From: Setoptus koraiensis
Taxonomy: Eukaryota > Arthropoda
NCBI GenBank assembly: GCA_048013815.1
Contig: CM106585.1
Location: 14,074,001 to 14,138,000 of the forward strand
DNA length: 64,000 bases
Direction of reading: 5' to 3'
The notes below the pieces were generated by a model that did not search any database, had not been told where the DNA came from, and worked only from the letters and a program-made list of their open reading frames with translations. The position numbers and the translations under genes are program-made. Positions 39,346-53,751 of this stretch are shown here, in pieces (within the stretch, counting starts at the first letter, position 1; the number at the start of each line of letters is the position of its first letter).

Positions 39346-40191
39346 CGAAGCTGTTCTCCAGATTGCTTGCTGTTGGACTAAAGCATCTCAGATCAGTTAG
39401 ACAGCAATAACATAGGTCAGCTAACAATTAACAGTCATCAAAATGAGCACATATCGTCCAGAATTGGCAAATCTTGACTGCGATCATGACATTTTCTGAG
39501 ACGGCATTCAGACGACATGCCGGGTTTTTCGTCTGTTGTCTTCCATTAATCGGCTCTACTTCCTTCTTTCACCGATATAAGACACTTTTCAGAAAGTTGA
39601 GAGATTAGGTTTCCGGCCTCATCACAATGATGAATCACACAATCTCGCTGGACAATGCACAGTGAGCTAATTCAATAGACTGCCGCATTGTCGGTGAGCA
39701 GCCCACAACATGTTTCTTCTTCTTTTTTCTTCGAAGATGACTGCAGCAAGCGGCGAACATCAGCTGTTCACAAAATGGAAGCACGAGTCTCCATTGAACG
39801 ATTGCACCTTGCTTTTCACTCTTTTTGCACTTCAATGATATTCGCACTCGTCACTTGACATTTGTGTTAATTTCATCTCTGACTCAATCAACTTTATATT
39901 TAACTGGATGATATTTACTCCGACATAAATCACGATCATCCCGATTCTACAAATATTTTAGCTTCAAAACAATCATAATATTATATGATTTATTTTTAAA
40001 ATAATAGGCATACAATATTACTTAATACAAAGGACGGCTGCGGATTCCCCTCACGCTCGGCTCCGATTCACTATTGTCTTATTGACACCACTAGTTATCA
40101 GATCAACCTATTAGTCCTCAGCACTACTGCAATCAACTCCTACTTAACAACTCTACTTTTGCACTCTGTCGCACCAACAACTACCAATAGA
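39346..40191. other. Intergenic region between PPCS 5' flank and VIP36-like gene
   Basis: The first about 100 nt still resemble the outer flank of the inverted repeat. The rest is AT-rich, with no recognisable gene, and should hold the promoter of the lectin gene. Confidence 0.5.
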
Positions 40192-41441
40192 ATGGATATA
40201 TTCAGTGAACAAGTCATTTCAAATCGGGTTGACCTTTGGTGTCACTTCAAGAGACACCCATCATTCGGTAACTCATCTAAGAAGCCACACCGACGAGTAG
40301 CCAAATTCACTTCATCACCATACCATTATCATACATTCTTCTACATACTAATTTTTAGCTTCATTTTGTATCAACAGCAACAAATAGTTCGATCACAGTA
40401 TGCTCAAAACGCTCAGAATATCCATGATCTTATTCATAAGCGTGAGCACTCATTAGTCAAGCCTTATCAAGGTTCCGGTATGGTAAGTCCTAGGACCGTA
40501 TGAAAAAAACAAGAACGAAAAGATTTGATTATCATTATTATTTGTGTATTAACTTGCATCTTCACCTTGTGTTGACTTTTTACCCACTATCATTATAGAC
40601 AGTGCCTAATTGGGAATTTTTTGGCTCAACAGTTGTTACCAGCAACTATATCCGACTGACACAAGATATGCAAAGTCGTCAGGGCGGACTCTGGAACACC
40701 CAATACTATAAATCAAAATACTGGCAAGTAGAGGTTGCCTTCAGGGTATCTGGACACGGCACTGATTTATTTGGTGACGGATTTGCTCTATGGTATGTCC
40801 GCGATCCACCTCAAGCCGGACCCATATTTGGTAATAAAGACTACTTCGTTGGCCTTGCTGTTTTTCTTGACACATACGCCAACCAGAACGGAGCCCACTC
40901 TCACGGGCACCCGTATATATCAGCCATGGTCAACAATGGAACATTACATTACGATCACGATCTTGATGGCACTCATTCTCAATTAGCCGGATGTGAGTGC
41001 AAGTTTAGAGGTCTAGATCATGAAGCCAGAGTTCTAGTAAGATATCTCAACGACAAAATATATGTTAAAACCGATATCGATAACAGAGGAGAATGGCAAG
41101 ATTGCTTCGAAGTGAATGATGTCTATTTACCCACCAATTATTATTTTGGTATAACAGCAGCCACTGGTGATCTTAGTGATAATCATGATATACTTTCCGT
41201 CAAAATGTCAGAGCTGTCGCCTGCCTTGAATGAGATAAGACAAGTGAAGAATGATGACCTTCCCCGAGCCGAACATCAGGCACCTCATCGTGACAGGGTA
41301 GACGACATTCCAAGCGGCATGCCAGCGTTGAGGAAGTTTTTCATTATAGTCTGTGTCATTGTGGCAGCGTTGGCCGTTGCCGGCACTGGATACTTCGTTT
41401 ACACGAGCCGTCAACAAAATTCAAGGAAACGATTCTATTAA
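40192..41441 (+). CDS. LMAN2: VIP36/LMAN2-type L-type lectin cargo receptor
   Basis: Two exons, join(40192..40482, 40599..41441), 377 aa, phase-0 junction. The luminal L-type lectin domain (about residues 88-315) shows VPNWEFFGSTVVTSNYIRLT, GDGFALWYVRD, GLAVFLDTY, MVNNGTLHYDHD (ligand-binding Asn and His) and GDLSDNHDILS. A transmembrane helix near the C-terminus (about 345-368) and the terminal KRFY, the ER-exit signal of VIP36, follow. These receptors bind high-mannose glycoproteins and cycle between ER, ERGIC and cis-Golgi. Odd: about 48 polar residues precede a short hydrophobic stretch (49-60), so the signal sequence is internal or the true 5' exon differs. Confidence 0.93.
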
Positions 41442-41785
41442 ATATAACCAATTATAGTTTTGTTTGTGTCAATCAGTCTTTTTATTTGAGTTTTGTAATC
41501 AACTCTGTAAGGTGATAAACATCAAGTGAACATCTTATATGCATTTTTGAAGCTGCACAGTACTGTAGGTGATTGACTACATTGACAGAATTCTGAGTCA
41601 CTCTTAACGGCAGAAAGATTAGTGTCATTTATTGTTGTTGTTGACTTTGTGTAACCATGCAATAGAGTTGATCAGGTGTCGATTCGAATTGTTTCTGAAT
41701 TTGAAGCCAACAAAACGGACAATCTTGACATGGCTACCAACAATAGTTGTTTGCTAAAAAATCGATTTATACATTATATATCTGA

Positions 41786-42605
41786 CTAATTTCTTCTAGA
41801 AGTTCTCTCATAGATGTCACGATTTCTCGCTCTTAGCTCGTCGTAAGTAAGCGTAGTGGGCTGAGGCTGCTGATGAATGGGCGATGGTCGATTGGGATCT
41901 AACATGGCATCATCTGGTGCAAATTCACTTGCGACAGGGTCAGCCCAATTAGACAGGGTTGTCTCACCGCTTTTATTTAGATCATCGTTAACATCGGGGC
42001 TAGTATAACTAGTATAACTAGTCGTATAGCCTAGTCGTTCTGCGTTTCTCAGCTTGTTTACGAAAGCCGAATTTGATGGAGATTCCATAAGCCGACGTTG
42101 GCATTCCTTCAAGTAAGAGAATTTACCCGCTATGTAAGCAGCAAATATTATACCACCATATTTGAAGAAGCTGTGGGGTCGCTTCCTTTGTTCATTGTAA
42201 TAATAGTAGCAGGCAGAGCTGATCACAGCAAAAGGAATACCTATAAAGATGAAAGTTTAACGAACAGATAGTGAAGAATAATAAATTAGTAACATGTGAT
42301 ATTAACAGTAGACGTCAGAGCTAAACCCTGCGCTGCCACTCACATCTGTAAAAGAATGATTCCCTATTGAGTGTTTTCATCATCATTCTATCCTCTAGAC
42401 TTGGAGTTATAAATGCCACTTCCCTCTTGCCTTGAATGGGGGCATTTTGTTTATTCTGACGGCCATCGAATTGGCCTCCGTAATGATTGCTTTCTAGAGC
42501 AGGGGATCTGTTGTCGTCAAACTGAGGCGGTCGCTGATAATTGTTGTCTCCGTATTTGTCTCCGGACAACAGTTCATCCGTGCTTCGATTTCTAGCATTG
42601 TCCAT
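41786..42605 (-). CDS. OCIAD1: OCIA domain-containing protein (OCIAD1/asrij-like)
   Basis: Two exons, complement(join(41786..42240, 42344..42605)), 238 aa, phase-1 junction recreating the Cys of FFYRC. The OCIA domain (about residues 68-140) contains SLEDRMMMKTLNRESFFYR, two hydrophobic segments (IPFAVISSACYYYY; KYGGIIFAAYIAGKFSY) and the conserved YLKECQRRL. The tail has TLTYDELRARNRDIYE, matching the TYEELRNKNRE segment of OCIAD1. OCIAD proteins sit in endosomal and inner mitochondrial membranes and affect JAK/STAT signalling and complex III assembly. A short TSY repeat in the tail comes from a 9-bp DNA repeat near 42000. Confidence 0.9.
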
Positions 42606-44478
42606 GCCGTTCGATTCGTTATGTCAACACGTTATCTGTCGTTTGTGGGAAGCCCAGACAGTAGAAACGTGAATTTGTGCCTTGTTTGTTGTTGAAAATG
42701 CACTATGAAGTCTATAATGACAGATACAGTTGAATCTGAAACAATATCTTCTCGACGAAAGAATATATCTCAAAAAGGTTCACGCGGACGCATGTTAGAG
42801 ATACGACAATAACAACAGGGAACGACAACAAGGTTGAAGGATCTTTAGCCAGCATTTGTGTGCGGAAAAATCCTGATCCTGTTATAAGGGCACAGAATGA
42901 GATGCTTCGGCTGCGCGGCGCACTGAAAATGAGAGTATGAAATTTTGTCGAAAAGCGCTCGATTCAACAAAGTTTCAATTGAAAGTTTCTGAAGTTTAAA
43001 ATATCCGATCACTAAAGTACAAGAATAAATTCGACATCCTTTAATTCTTACAATTACGATTCTGGGCATGCGCAAGGCCCAGAAAAGACCAGAATATTCC
43101 AGAAACGAAAAATAAAACGGGTAAATGGTTACCCGGGTTCGACTCAACTCGTCGAGATCTTCAAGAATAGACCCATTAGAAAAAAATCCGGGCGTTAAAG
43201 TCACCTAGGCTACCGTGTTAGGCAATTGGTATATTGAAATCGCATTTCACTTGCGGTCACCATATTTTTTCACAGCCATGTCTTGAGTAACAGGCGTCTT
43301 GCCCAATCGCCGCCATCTTGGTATGTTAATTGTTGGATATTTTCACTCACTCAGTAAAAGTGTTAAACGGAGAAGAGTCTATACTCAATCTGATAAGTAG
43401 ATCAGTGTCATGGATTTCAATTAGATAGAAAGTTGTCTCAGAGTAAGACGCGAAATTCGAGTCGCGAATGGTATCAGAGAAAAAGTTTGTATCATAACTG
43501 AGATAAGACAATGCTCGCTCACAAGTATTCCCAAGCGCGCCAAAACTATCCTAGTAACATGAACGCAGACAACCTCTTGGCAGAGAAGTAAACTAGGACC
43601 GATCTTTCTTGTGTTGGATATCCGATTTAAGATCATTTCAGACATGCTTACTATTATGACTGTTGCCAATTTTCAACCGGTGCCCGAGTACTCCATCAAA
43701 TATAACTCGCTATGACACCAAATAGTAACAATATTTACAACTGTATTGTAAATATATACCTAGTAGTTGTTCTGTCGAATCATGGCGCCATGTGGTTATT
43801 ACATCGACGAAGAACCACTGTACATCCGGGCTACAACAATGTAGTGATTGATATAATTCTTATTTCTTTATTTGGTCGATAATGTACGCGCTAGAATAGT
43901 TTCTTGGGTATTATCTTATCTATCGGTATCTTTTTTGTGCTATATTCCTTACATGATACACTAGTTACTTTCTCTTGTTGGTACCTAAAAGCATTTGGAA
44001 ATTCTTGACACAAAATCAATTCAGTGATGGTATGAAAACTAGAATCAAGCTTACAGATAGTGTTCCCACAAATAACTAAACCATACAAGTTCGCAAATGT
44101 CTCAAGTTTCAAGATCAAATAACTAATGATGAATGTTCTGAGCATAGAAAATTAGATAGTTGTGACGAAACCCGACAATCGCTATTAATCAACCCCATTT
44201 TTATTTCACTTGAGCTAATAAGAGTTTCATTCGTTAAATAGGCCAACAATCTAGTTAGTTACAATAGCTGTCACTCGACTAGATTTTTAGGAGTTTCTTT
44301 TTTATTAGGGATTATTACATCGGTGGTCATAATCGATTGGTTTGCTTTTGTTCATATTTGATATACGGTCGATAACAGTTGTCTCAAGATGATAACAGGT
44401 TCAAAATATCATCAATTATTATTTGATTAGTCGGATTTTCATAGTTTACAATCGATAAAAAAAATGGGCGAAAACAAT
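42606..44478. other. Intergenic region with a YY1-type motif
   Basis: AT-rich and without a recognisable gene. A strong YY1/Pho-like site (GCCGCCATCTTGG) lies at 43309-43321. The region between about 43.8 and 44.47 kb should include the 3' UTR of the EB-module gene. Confidence 0.4.
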
Positions 44479-47400
44479 TTATACTGTCGTTGATGTAGGA
44501 TTAACCAAAGGCTTATTTATCTTCCCACTGATCATAACTTCATGCTCATCCGTATCGTTGATGTCGAGGTTAACATCCACATCAGAACTCTTTCTCAGTT
44601 GATCGCTAGATTGCTTCGTTCGATCAAAGTTATTTGTTATGGGGGCGTCATTTTCTAACTTTCTCTTGAATGATTTGTTGTTGATTGGATTTGAGTGGAA
44701 CCCATTTTTCGGGGCTGACTTATTGTTAGGTTCGTACTCTTTCTTGTAGGATGTAAAACAGAATCTGAGATAATGTTTCTTGAATAATAATATCAGTAAA
44801 GATAATATAAGTAGCACAGACACTATTATGATAATTAGTACAATCCAGAAATTATCACCATCGGAACCCTTGAGATCGTCAAATACATCTTTGAATAAAT
44901 TAGAGCCATTTTCAGATTTTTCGGATAGACCGTCCCTTGAACCAAATTTGTAACATTTCGCTGTTGTCAAGTCAAAATGATCAGCAAGACACATGCATAA
45001 ATTATCTTGACAGATGTGGAATTCAGATTCACACTCGTTGGAGTTAAGGCATTTCTTGGGTAGGCATTGACCACTAGAATCGGCGTATCCATTAGCACAT
45101 AAGCAACCGAATCTATCCATGGAACAGTATGCGTTTGCCGGACATTGGACATCGACACTACAAGTTTCATTAAGTTTTTCTGGTAATAAGAATTAGATTA
45201 AATTAAATGGGGATTCGATTAGTTCAGGTACTATTATTATCGCTGTGGTTCTATGATTTGCATAAGTATTTGTTTATGATGCAGTCGAGTCAGGCCGATT
45301 GTGGCCAGTGTTAATCGATTATAATCCATTCGGTCTCTTCGGGGATATTTTTGCATCTAACTGGGATTATCAATCATTGGCGAATGTCCCATCTTGGAAG
45401 ACTAGTACTTACTTCTTTCATGGCAATAATCAATGCGTGCGGAGGGATTAAAAACTTTTATTCCATCACCACAAGAACATAGGCCCTCCAGGCATAAAGA
45501 TTGAGCAAGACATTGTTCGGTTATGGAGCAAGTTTCTCCAATATTTTTGACTGTTTGGTTGTGGTGGTAGTCATGAGTTAGTAGATCAGGGAGTCAAGAC
45601 AGTTTAGTTGATCGTTAGACCATAAATGGTGTCGATAGCCGCAAGCATCGGTAGTTAAATGTGTTGATGGTGGTTGTAGAATGAACATGATAATATAAGT
45701 GTTAATTTAATGGGACACACAGACCACCATCGTATTAGATCAGGTAATTTAGTTGCACAAGCATATATAAATTTTCCGATGGAGCAGCCAATGAGGTGAA
45801 AAATTTCATAGGTCGGTCAAATATGTCAGAGAGCATCAATAAAATAGCATGATGTAAGTTTGATGAAACAAGGCGCAACAAAAAGGTTGGCGGTAATAGA
45901 TTTCGGTCAAGTCGGTCGTTTGAGTATTTAATTTGATGGCGATAAGCGTTAATTTTTGTTCAAACCAAATTATACGTCCGTGTTTCCCAGGTAAGGTAGA
46001 TTATTTCAATTGTTTCGTGGGCGTACACGATATTGTTTTAATGAGAGAATCAATTCGATATTGGTGTTAGTTAATATGAACCATTATTTAAAAAGAGTGT
46101 TGTTTTTCAATAGATAAGTAAGATTAGAAAAGGTGATATGAGATTCAGTCAAAGATGAGCTCCTAATAAAAAGATCAAACAAATTGTGAATTTATTAATT
46201 AAGTTAGACGGAGCATGTCGTTTTACCGAGAATCAAGTTTCATAACGATCATTACACAACAAGTCTCATGATTTCAACTCGCGGAATCATCAAAGTTGTA
46301 GTGCTAGTCGAGGTCATTCTGCCGCAATGATAAAAACCTGTCACATCATCTAATGAAGTAGTAGATTTCAAGATAAATTTGATCAATTCTATCCTCGTTC
46401 ATGACACTCGAAATGAAGTAGCATAAATTAATAAACTACCAAGTAAGCTTTGGCGCTCATGATGAACCCTGCAAGAATAATGATCTACTTGAAACGGTAA
46501 GAGTCTAGATATTCGAATGTTGGAATAGATTTGGGGTTACACTGAAAAGTGTTGCCTCGTCTCTAAACCTGATGATCGTGATGACTCAGCCAGTTGATTA
46601 TCAACTAATCAGCGGCATTTGTTTTGTCGCCTGCTTCTATTCTCACTTACTGTTGTTACTTATAAAGTCTATGCATGGGAACTTTACTGACACGACGACA
46701 AAGATGCTCTCAATCAAATCTTGGAGCCATACTAGTGTCTAATAAGTATGGTATATGTCATAAACCGATAACAACAATACGCTAAAGACTGTCTCATGTA
46801 GTTAGCTCGTCAGCTTGAAGGGCAACAACCGGTCAAATGAGTCGTGATATATTAAAGTGCTCTTGCTTTGTTTCGCTCGACAAGATCTCTCGATCTATCA
46901 TTCTTGCACCGGCTACTCGAATCTGCTGCTTGATAAAGCAATGAGCCCGACAAAATAGAACGCACTCAATCTTCTAGATAAGTAACTAATTTGACGACGA
47001 CAGCAAACTGACAGTCAACAAACGACCGCATCAAAGCGAGCAGCTTCAAGGCGCCGGTGTATTCATTGAAAATCGATTAAAGGGCATCATGTTACAATAG
47101 GAATCTAGCTTATCCATGATGCTTATCTAAACATAAAGAGGATGGGTGTAGGAATCGATTTTGCTTTACTTACCTCCAAGGCACTTGTTATTGACTGTAT
47201 CCTCTACTGGCTTATCTCTTTTGCAGATGCATTTTTCCTGATGACAGATCTTGTCTGGATCTCCACAATCTGAACTGGAACTACATTCTAGAGCATCTGC
47301 AGTTTGTTTTATTTTTTAATTTACGGTTGTTTGTATTTGAGTGTCGGCGTTCGAATTTCGATATCAATCATCATCATTGTTGAAGGGAAATTTTGAAAGA

Positions 47401-48380
47401 TAATAAATTTGTTAGTTCTGAATATAGGGAGAGCATAAAATAAACACACAAGAAAGCAATTGTTGAAACAACATGGTAAGGTCCCAACTGATATTTCTTG
47501 CAATTTTACTGTTTATTCAAGCATAATACGATAATAATGCTAATTTAGACTCATGAGCCATATATCACCTAGGCAGTTTAGGGTTTATGGCGGCGGTCTG
47601 GTCAAGCAGACATGTCATTAATAGCTGTCTACAGTATCACGGACTGTATCTAAGTCGAGGCTATTTACAAAAGAGAGTAATAATAATAGACAGCATCAGC
47701 AATCAATTTTGCCGATGGTTGTTTATGTTTAAGTTTCCACCCTTCTAATGGAGCTTTTAGGAACGAATCTACAAACTAGCCTAGCTAGATGAATGTATAC
47801 CTAAACTCTTGTTTGTCTTGTTTGGCCTGGAACAGTCTAATTGTTGATGGTTAAGCCTATTGTTATCATAATACTATCAATACTTACTTGAGCCAAATCT
47901 TGCGCTGACTTGTAAGGCGCGCACGGTTGGCCAGTCACTAATGCCGATGATGGATATTAAGAATATTGAGAATATCACTAAGGGAGTCGTGTTGAACCAA
48001 CACCTAGATTTGTTCATTACCATCTTGGTTGTATGTTGATTTTGTACATGTGTTTTTGTGTTAATAGCTGGCGCGTAAGTTCTACTGTTGATTAATGTTG
48101 AACATTGTTCTGTTGTCATGTCATGCATTGTTTGATGATGTTGTTGCTGACGCAATAGTTTTGAGATTTCTTGTGTATTCGGATGAGTTGTGGGTGTCTG
48201 GTAAGGATGTGTTTGTTTTTTGTCTTTCGTTTCGTTTAGTGTGACGAGAGTCTTCAATAGAAGCTTCTCATACATTTCTCTTTTATGGTGTCTTGGTAGT
48301 TGATGATCTGGTGAAAACTGCGAACTAGGAACGTAAAATTGATTTTTTTCACTTAATACAAACGGATCAGATGAACTCAT
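44479..48380 (-). CDS. EB-module cysteine-rich transmembrane receptor-like protein
   Basis: Four exons assembled by phase, complement(join(44479..45179, 45413..45550, 47174..47296, 47888..48380)), 484 aa, all junctions phase 1. Exon 1 encodes about 130 polar Gln/His/Thr-rich residues and a hydrophobic segment (PLVIFSIFLISIIGI, about 132-146). Exons 2-4 give Cys-rich modules with spacing like EB domains (ECSSSSDCGD; ETCSITEQCLAQSLC; ETCSVDVQCPANAYC; NSNECESEF). A strong transmembrane helix (about 350-375) and a charged cytoplasmic tail of about 110 residues follow. One module per phase-1 exon suggests exon shuffling. Ligand and function unknown; EB proteins occur on the surface of ecdysozoan cells. 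The two large introns (1623 and 591 nt) may hide further module exons. Confidence 0.75.
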
Positions 48381-50666
48381 GATAAAATAGGCGAATAGTG
48401 TTGTAATAAAACGCGTGAGTGATTGGTAAATGTCATGAATTCGAGTGATACCGTGTAGCTGTAAATGTAAGGCGTTGAGGGGGCAGTTTTAACAGTGATT
48501 TATAGCAGGCACTTGTCAACAATAATAATTAGTTAATTAGTTGTGCAGTTGGCCAACCATTTGCATCATTTGTCGCATATATTTTTTTTCGTTCCTTTCG
48601 TTTGCCTTTTCCGTTTCGTCACGTCTCGTCTAGTTTTGCTGACAAATGGATTGATGATGGGTAAACTAGCTATGAAATGGGTCCTAACACGTTTGGCGTG
48701 TGCGACGTACTGTACGTTGACGAGTGGTGTGTGTGTGTGTGTCGTAAGCAGTGACACAGTAAACAGAAGATAAGATGGTGATTGATTGAATTGTGTCGGA
48801 TACAATACTAATTAATAGGTGCAACAATTGATTAAAATGAACAAATGTGTAACAAACGTAAACTAGTGGATGTGATATAATATAATAATATTATATATGA
48901 TAGTAGTAACGTGCACATAAATGGTATTCTTCAAGGTTGTGGTGGATGTTGTTGTTGTTGTTGTCGTTGTCGTGGTAATCATGCGTGTGTTCGGCGCACG
49001 TATAGCTAATGCACTGGCGCTGGCACAAGAACGATAATCTACTGGCGGCTCAACTGGCGCATCGGCTCGTGATGCTCAGTATACGGCGAATTGTGTGCGT
49101 TGTGAGTCGTAGAATATTTGCGCATACACAAGATGAAGAATATAGAAGGATCGAATCGAATCGAATTTTATCGAACTACTAGGCTGCAGTGTGTTATTGG
49201 ATGGTATCGCAAAACCAAATTGGATTGCGTTCGTCCAGAAAACCACCATCTACTTACACCATGTATCCCCACACACACTTTTATTCTACTGCGCATAAGG
49301 AACTCAGATCGGGCAAAACATGGTTTGCGGCGAGCATTGGAACGCTTTCCATGCCACCAGTAGTGAGTGCTCACATTATATTCTATGGCAGAACAGGCAG
49401 AACTGGCAGAATAATTCCACCATTATGCACTCAAGGCACAGGCTGCAACTTGCAACTGTCTGAACTGTGGTATGTCCCTGACTCGGCCCCCTTTTCCATC
49501 CCCGAATGTTCAAGGTGGCCCCCTTGTTAGTGGTGTGTGCAACGACAACAACAAGAGCGGCACATTGTGAGCGCAAACACACACACGGCTTACCATGAAT
49601 AAAGGCGCCAGCGCCGACTTAGAGCAGCGTGACTCATTCTAAAGTCGCGTCTTTAGCCGTTCCACAGTTACGACTGGCTGTCGGCCGACTCAACCACGGC
49701 ACATGCATAATACATGATGGCGCTTCCAGTGGTGCAAGCACATTTGTAGTAGAGGTCGCTTCTGAGATGGCGCGGCAACGCGCATCCCAGCTAAGCACAA
49801 CATAACATCCCGATGGGTCGTTAAGTGAAATCAGACCACATGCATATTTAAGAATATTTTGCTCGACACACTGCTGCGCTCACTTGCCGAATCGCAGCGC
49901 CCCAAGCGTGGACCGACTGAAGTGCAGCACAAGTTTAAAAGAAAGTGTCACAGTGAGACGCCAGAACAGACTCAATGGGCAACTCTCTTTATCAGCTCAA
50001 CTTTATCACCCAGTTAGTCAGACCGCTGCGCTCATAATCTGTAAACGCCTTCTTTTGTGTTCTCTGCCTACTTGTTCGATTCTCTGACTCAACTGGTATC
50101 GTGTGGTGTGTGCGCTGCAATTTCCACGAACGCCAACATCAGCATCACGCCGATGGCATCGCGGCCATTTGATGGCAATATAAATTATATATTAAATATA
50201 AGTTTTCGAATAGATTTAATCTATAGACTCCTCAGTATAGAGAGAGAGAGAGAGAGGGAAAATGATGATACGATTCCTGAGTCGCCAGCGAACGCCGCAG
50301 CGAAACAGCTAGTGAGAGTGAACGTGCCACAACAACGTTGCCACACAACACAACCGGCCGGCCGGCACGAACGGAACACGAAGCAAGCCAAGTTACGAGG
50401 ACCAAAGAACTAACGAACGAGCAAATAGAGACAGATAGAGATAAGAGCGAAAAGTTTATTTTATCACTATTATTATTATTGCTTTTACCTGCTTCCATAG
50501 GCATCCTTTGATGGCGCGCTCACCTGGCCAAGTAAACAAACGCACAATTGTGGTTACAGATGCTCGTCGGCATCGCCATCACCACACGGCTGGATATACG
50601 CGTCGTCGTTGCAACAAGCGTGCCGATCTCTTGAAATATAGCTACAGCTAGACGCGAGTAACTAAA

Positions 50667-50674
50667 TATAAAAG
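50667..50674 (+). promoter_or_regulatory. TATA-box candidate
   Basis: TATAAAAG in isolation; no identifiable gene follows within the next kilobase. Confidence 0.25.
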
Positions 50675-53600
50675 TGATACTGAACGGCCTCCATTCAATT
50701 TTCAATTGGTTCCAGTTCTGATTGGTATTGTCTATCGCTGAAAATCGCTTCGCCAGGCCGTACAGTATGTGGCGAGATGGGACCTACATATATCATGATT
50801 ATGTTGCCAACTGCTGCAAGAGCCAACTAGCGAGCGGCCAATGTGTCTCGTCGTCGTCGTCGAGGCTATTCGCCAATACATCGCCGCATCCAACAAACAC
50901 ACCGCAGCAAACAACACCGACAACAACATCAGCCAAGCTAGACGCGGCGTACAGGAGTAATCTAGTGATAATCTACTGCAGATAGTGGGCTGCAGATGTT
51001 ATTGTTTGACGTACGTGGGCACATTGATAATTAAATCCAGTTGTACTCAGTAAGCTGCTGTTGCAGTATAATCGGAGTGAATATTCTGCTGATTACTACT
51101 GACAGTGATAATAATAACAACAACAGCGATTATTATTTGTAATAATATAGTGGGTGGAGTGTTAGTTTTGAGGCACAAGAGACGGAATGCGCAACTCGTG
51201 GTTCATCATCATTGTTGTTGTTTGTAATTATCAGCCATCAGCCTATTTGGCTCATTATCGGGCAGCAATTAAACTTGTTTGTATACTTGTGTACAAGCTT
51301 GCGTGCCAATTTCTCGACCGGCTTCTTCTCACACGAGTCACTCTATACTGTGGCTGGCTCTAAAACAAAACTCGTGAGAGTTGCTCTAATTGAAACCTTC
51401 TGGCCCTATCTGCTCTCAATAAACTCAATAGACGCTAACGAGCCAGAGAGCTAACCATCAGCCGTCATTATCGTCATCAGCAATAGGCAAGCAGCAAAGG
51501 GAGAGAGTCCTTTGTCGGCATCGTCGATAAACTAATTATACCCGTAGTGACTATTCCATTAGCGCATACTTTATATCATCATATGATGTTTTTATTTATT
51601 ATATTCACGAACACCGACACACAATGTTGGTGTATAGAAGAGTGACATTACAATGTTCAATCTTGTCAGCTCGGCGCACTAACATAGCCCAGATCTTGAT
51701 TGTCTCACATCTCACACAACTTTCGCTCCCAACTTTGTCAAATTAAAATCATTATCGCTACACTCTTATCGCCTTTAAAACTGCCGTTGCCGCCACACCG
51801 ATCATAGCAACAACAGCAGCAACAACGGCGGCAACAGCAGCAACGACAGCAACAACAACAGCGGCATCAGCAGCATCATCTGTCAGCGTCGGTGGAGATA
51901 AGAAAGGCGGAGGCGTATCAATAATTCATTCACTTGACAAAACAGACGTTTACAAGGCTAGCCTGGCAGCGGCGACAACACTGTCAGACATCAAATATAC
52001 GAAACAGCCACCAGCAATACTATGATAATGCGATAATACTCGGCTGATGTGTGGATATATGGATACATGGGCGCCGTATGAATATGTGGATATGCCATAT
52101 GATACGACGCCACAACAGCGACAACAACACTGTTGCTACTCCACTTATGAACCATGCCAAATGGTACACGTTACTATTGTTGTTGTTATTATTACTATTA
52201 CTATTTAAATAATTCCAACCGTATCAAAGTTGTACCATCAGGCAACACAGTAAACAATAGATTTACTTGAGCTCGGGCTCACGATTGTGATTGTGACTGC
52301 GAGATCTCCATTTGCAAGCTACCAACGAGCGTTAGTGTGTCGCCGAGTCGGTCTAAATAGTCAGAGCACTGACACACATGGGCAAAGCTCCGTTATTATT
52401 AGCACCGATTCCGAGCTGACTCGCCATTGTTGTCCAATGTGTACTATCGTGTGTGTTTGCATCGTGTTGTTACGCAATGGTTGGCCTGTAGCAACACGAT
52501 TGCAATGAATTAAAGTTGCTGTCATTATTGCATTGTTAGCGCAGGCAAAATAGATAGACAGTTGAGCTCTCAATCCATCAAAACACTCACCTTGTTTGCT
52601 GTTGGACATAGGCCACTCAGTTGGAGATGGATGGCTCGCACAATCGGACGTCGGATTTCGACGAGAGAAACGAGCAAACGAGGCAAGCGAACAAGTGTCC
52701 GACAAGACAGATATGTATCACATAATGGGCATTACATTGTTGCTGTTTTGGCTGTTTGCTTGTTGGCAGCGGTGGTCAATTTAACATGGGCCAAACATTC
52801 GAGGCGAATCATCCAAGCGAATCAAAGCGATCGATGCGGCCACCACCGCTTGACTGGAATGGTCAGCTTGGGCCACTTCCTTGCAACAGAATTGTAGTTT
52901 GTATTTGGCACGAAGTTGCTCTGAAACACTCTCTCTCCAAATACAAACCAGGCTCTTGCAGGTTAATGGCATGAGCAATTTGCATAAACATGTAACATGG
53001 TATTGTGTTTGCATGTCGTGTTTGAACACCCACCAGGATGAACAACAACAACAACGACAACAACAACAACGACAACAATATCGGCCGCGCTAGAGTAGTA
53101 GTTAAAAGTCAATAGCGGTTGTGTGCAAGGTTATGGTCGAAGCCCTTCTGTCCCTAATTGAGTTTGCATGATTGACTGTTGCCTGGTGCCAGCAGAGAAG
53201 GAGGAGAAGAAAAAAGTCGCTTTCTCTGTTGTTGTATGTTCGCAAACAAACAGAAAGAGAAACGGAAAACGCAGTTCGCACAAGCTCGCTACGCCGACAC
53301 ATTTAGCCGACATTTTTTTGGCTTGCGTATTTATATTTAACAAATCTGCTAGCACTTTCTAGCGAGTAAGCGACCAAGCGAAAAATACAAAAATATTAAA
53401 ATGTAGATATTAGTGATATATTAATAGTGTAAAGTGGTTAACATTAATAGCAAATTACAGTGAAGAGAAAGAAAGAAAGAACGAACGAACGAACGAAAAA
53501 GGAACATATCTCAATCATGATGATGATAATCGCGCGCTACAGCCAAGTTTACATGTCAGTGTTTGCTCAAGTCTGCCGGGGATAATTCATTCACTCACGT

Positions 53601-53751
53601 TGAGCTTGTGGTGTGAGTCAAGTGCTGCCATAGTTAGTCATTGAAAATAGTTGCTGCCTGTAATAGCAACTGCTGGCTTGCACTTAAGTGTTACATAACA
53701 TGATGATGTTCTCATCATCAGTCAGTCATCATCAGTGTTATAACCTCTAAC

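Noticed and set aside
51780..51870. CAA/CAG/GGC triplet run as a poly-Gln coding exon
   Set aside because: The surrounding frames are short and have no domain. Such triplet runs recur throughout this non-coding region.
52562..52897. 111-codon frame with a hydrophobic stretch (VAVLAVCLLAAVV)
   Set aside because: Two overlapping frames both look partly hydrophobic, and no domain or convincing exon boundary follows. A first exon cannot be excluded but is not supported.
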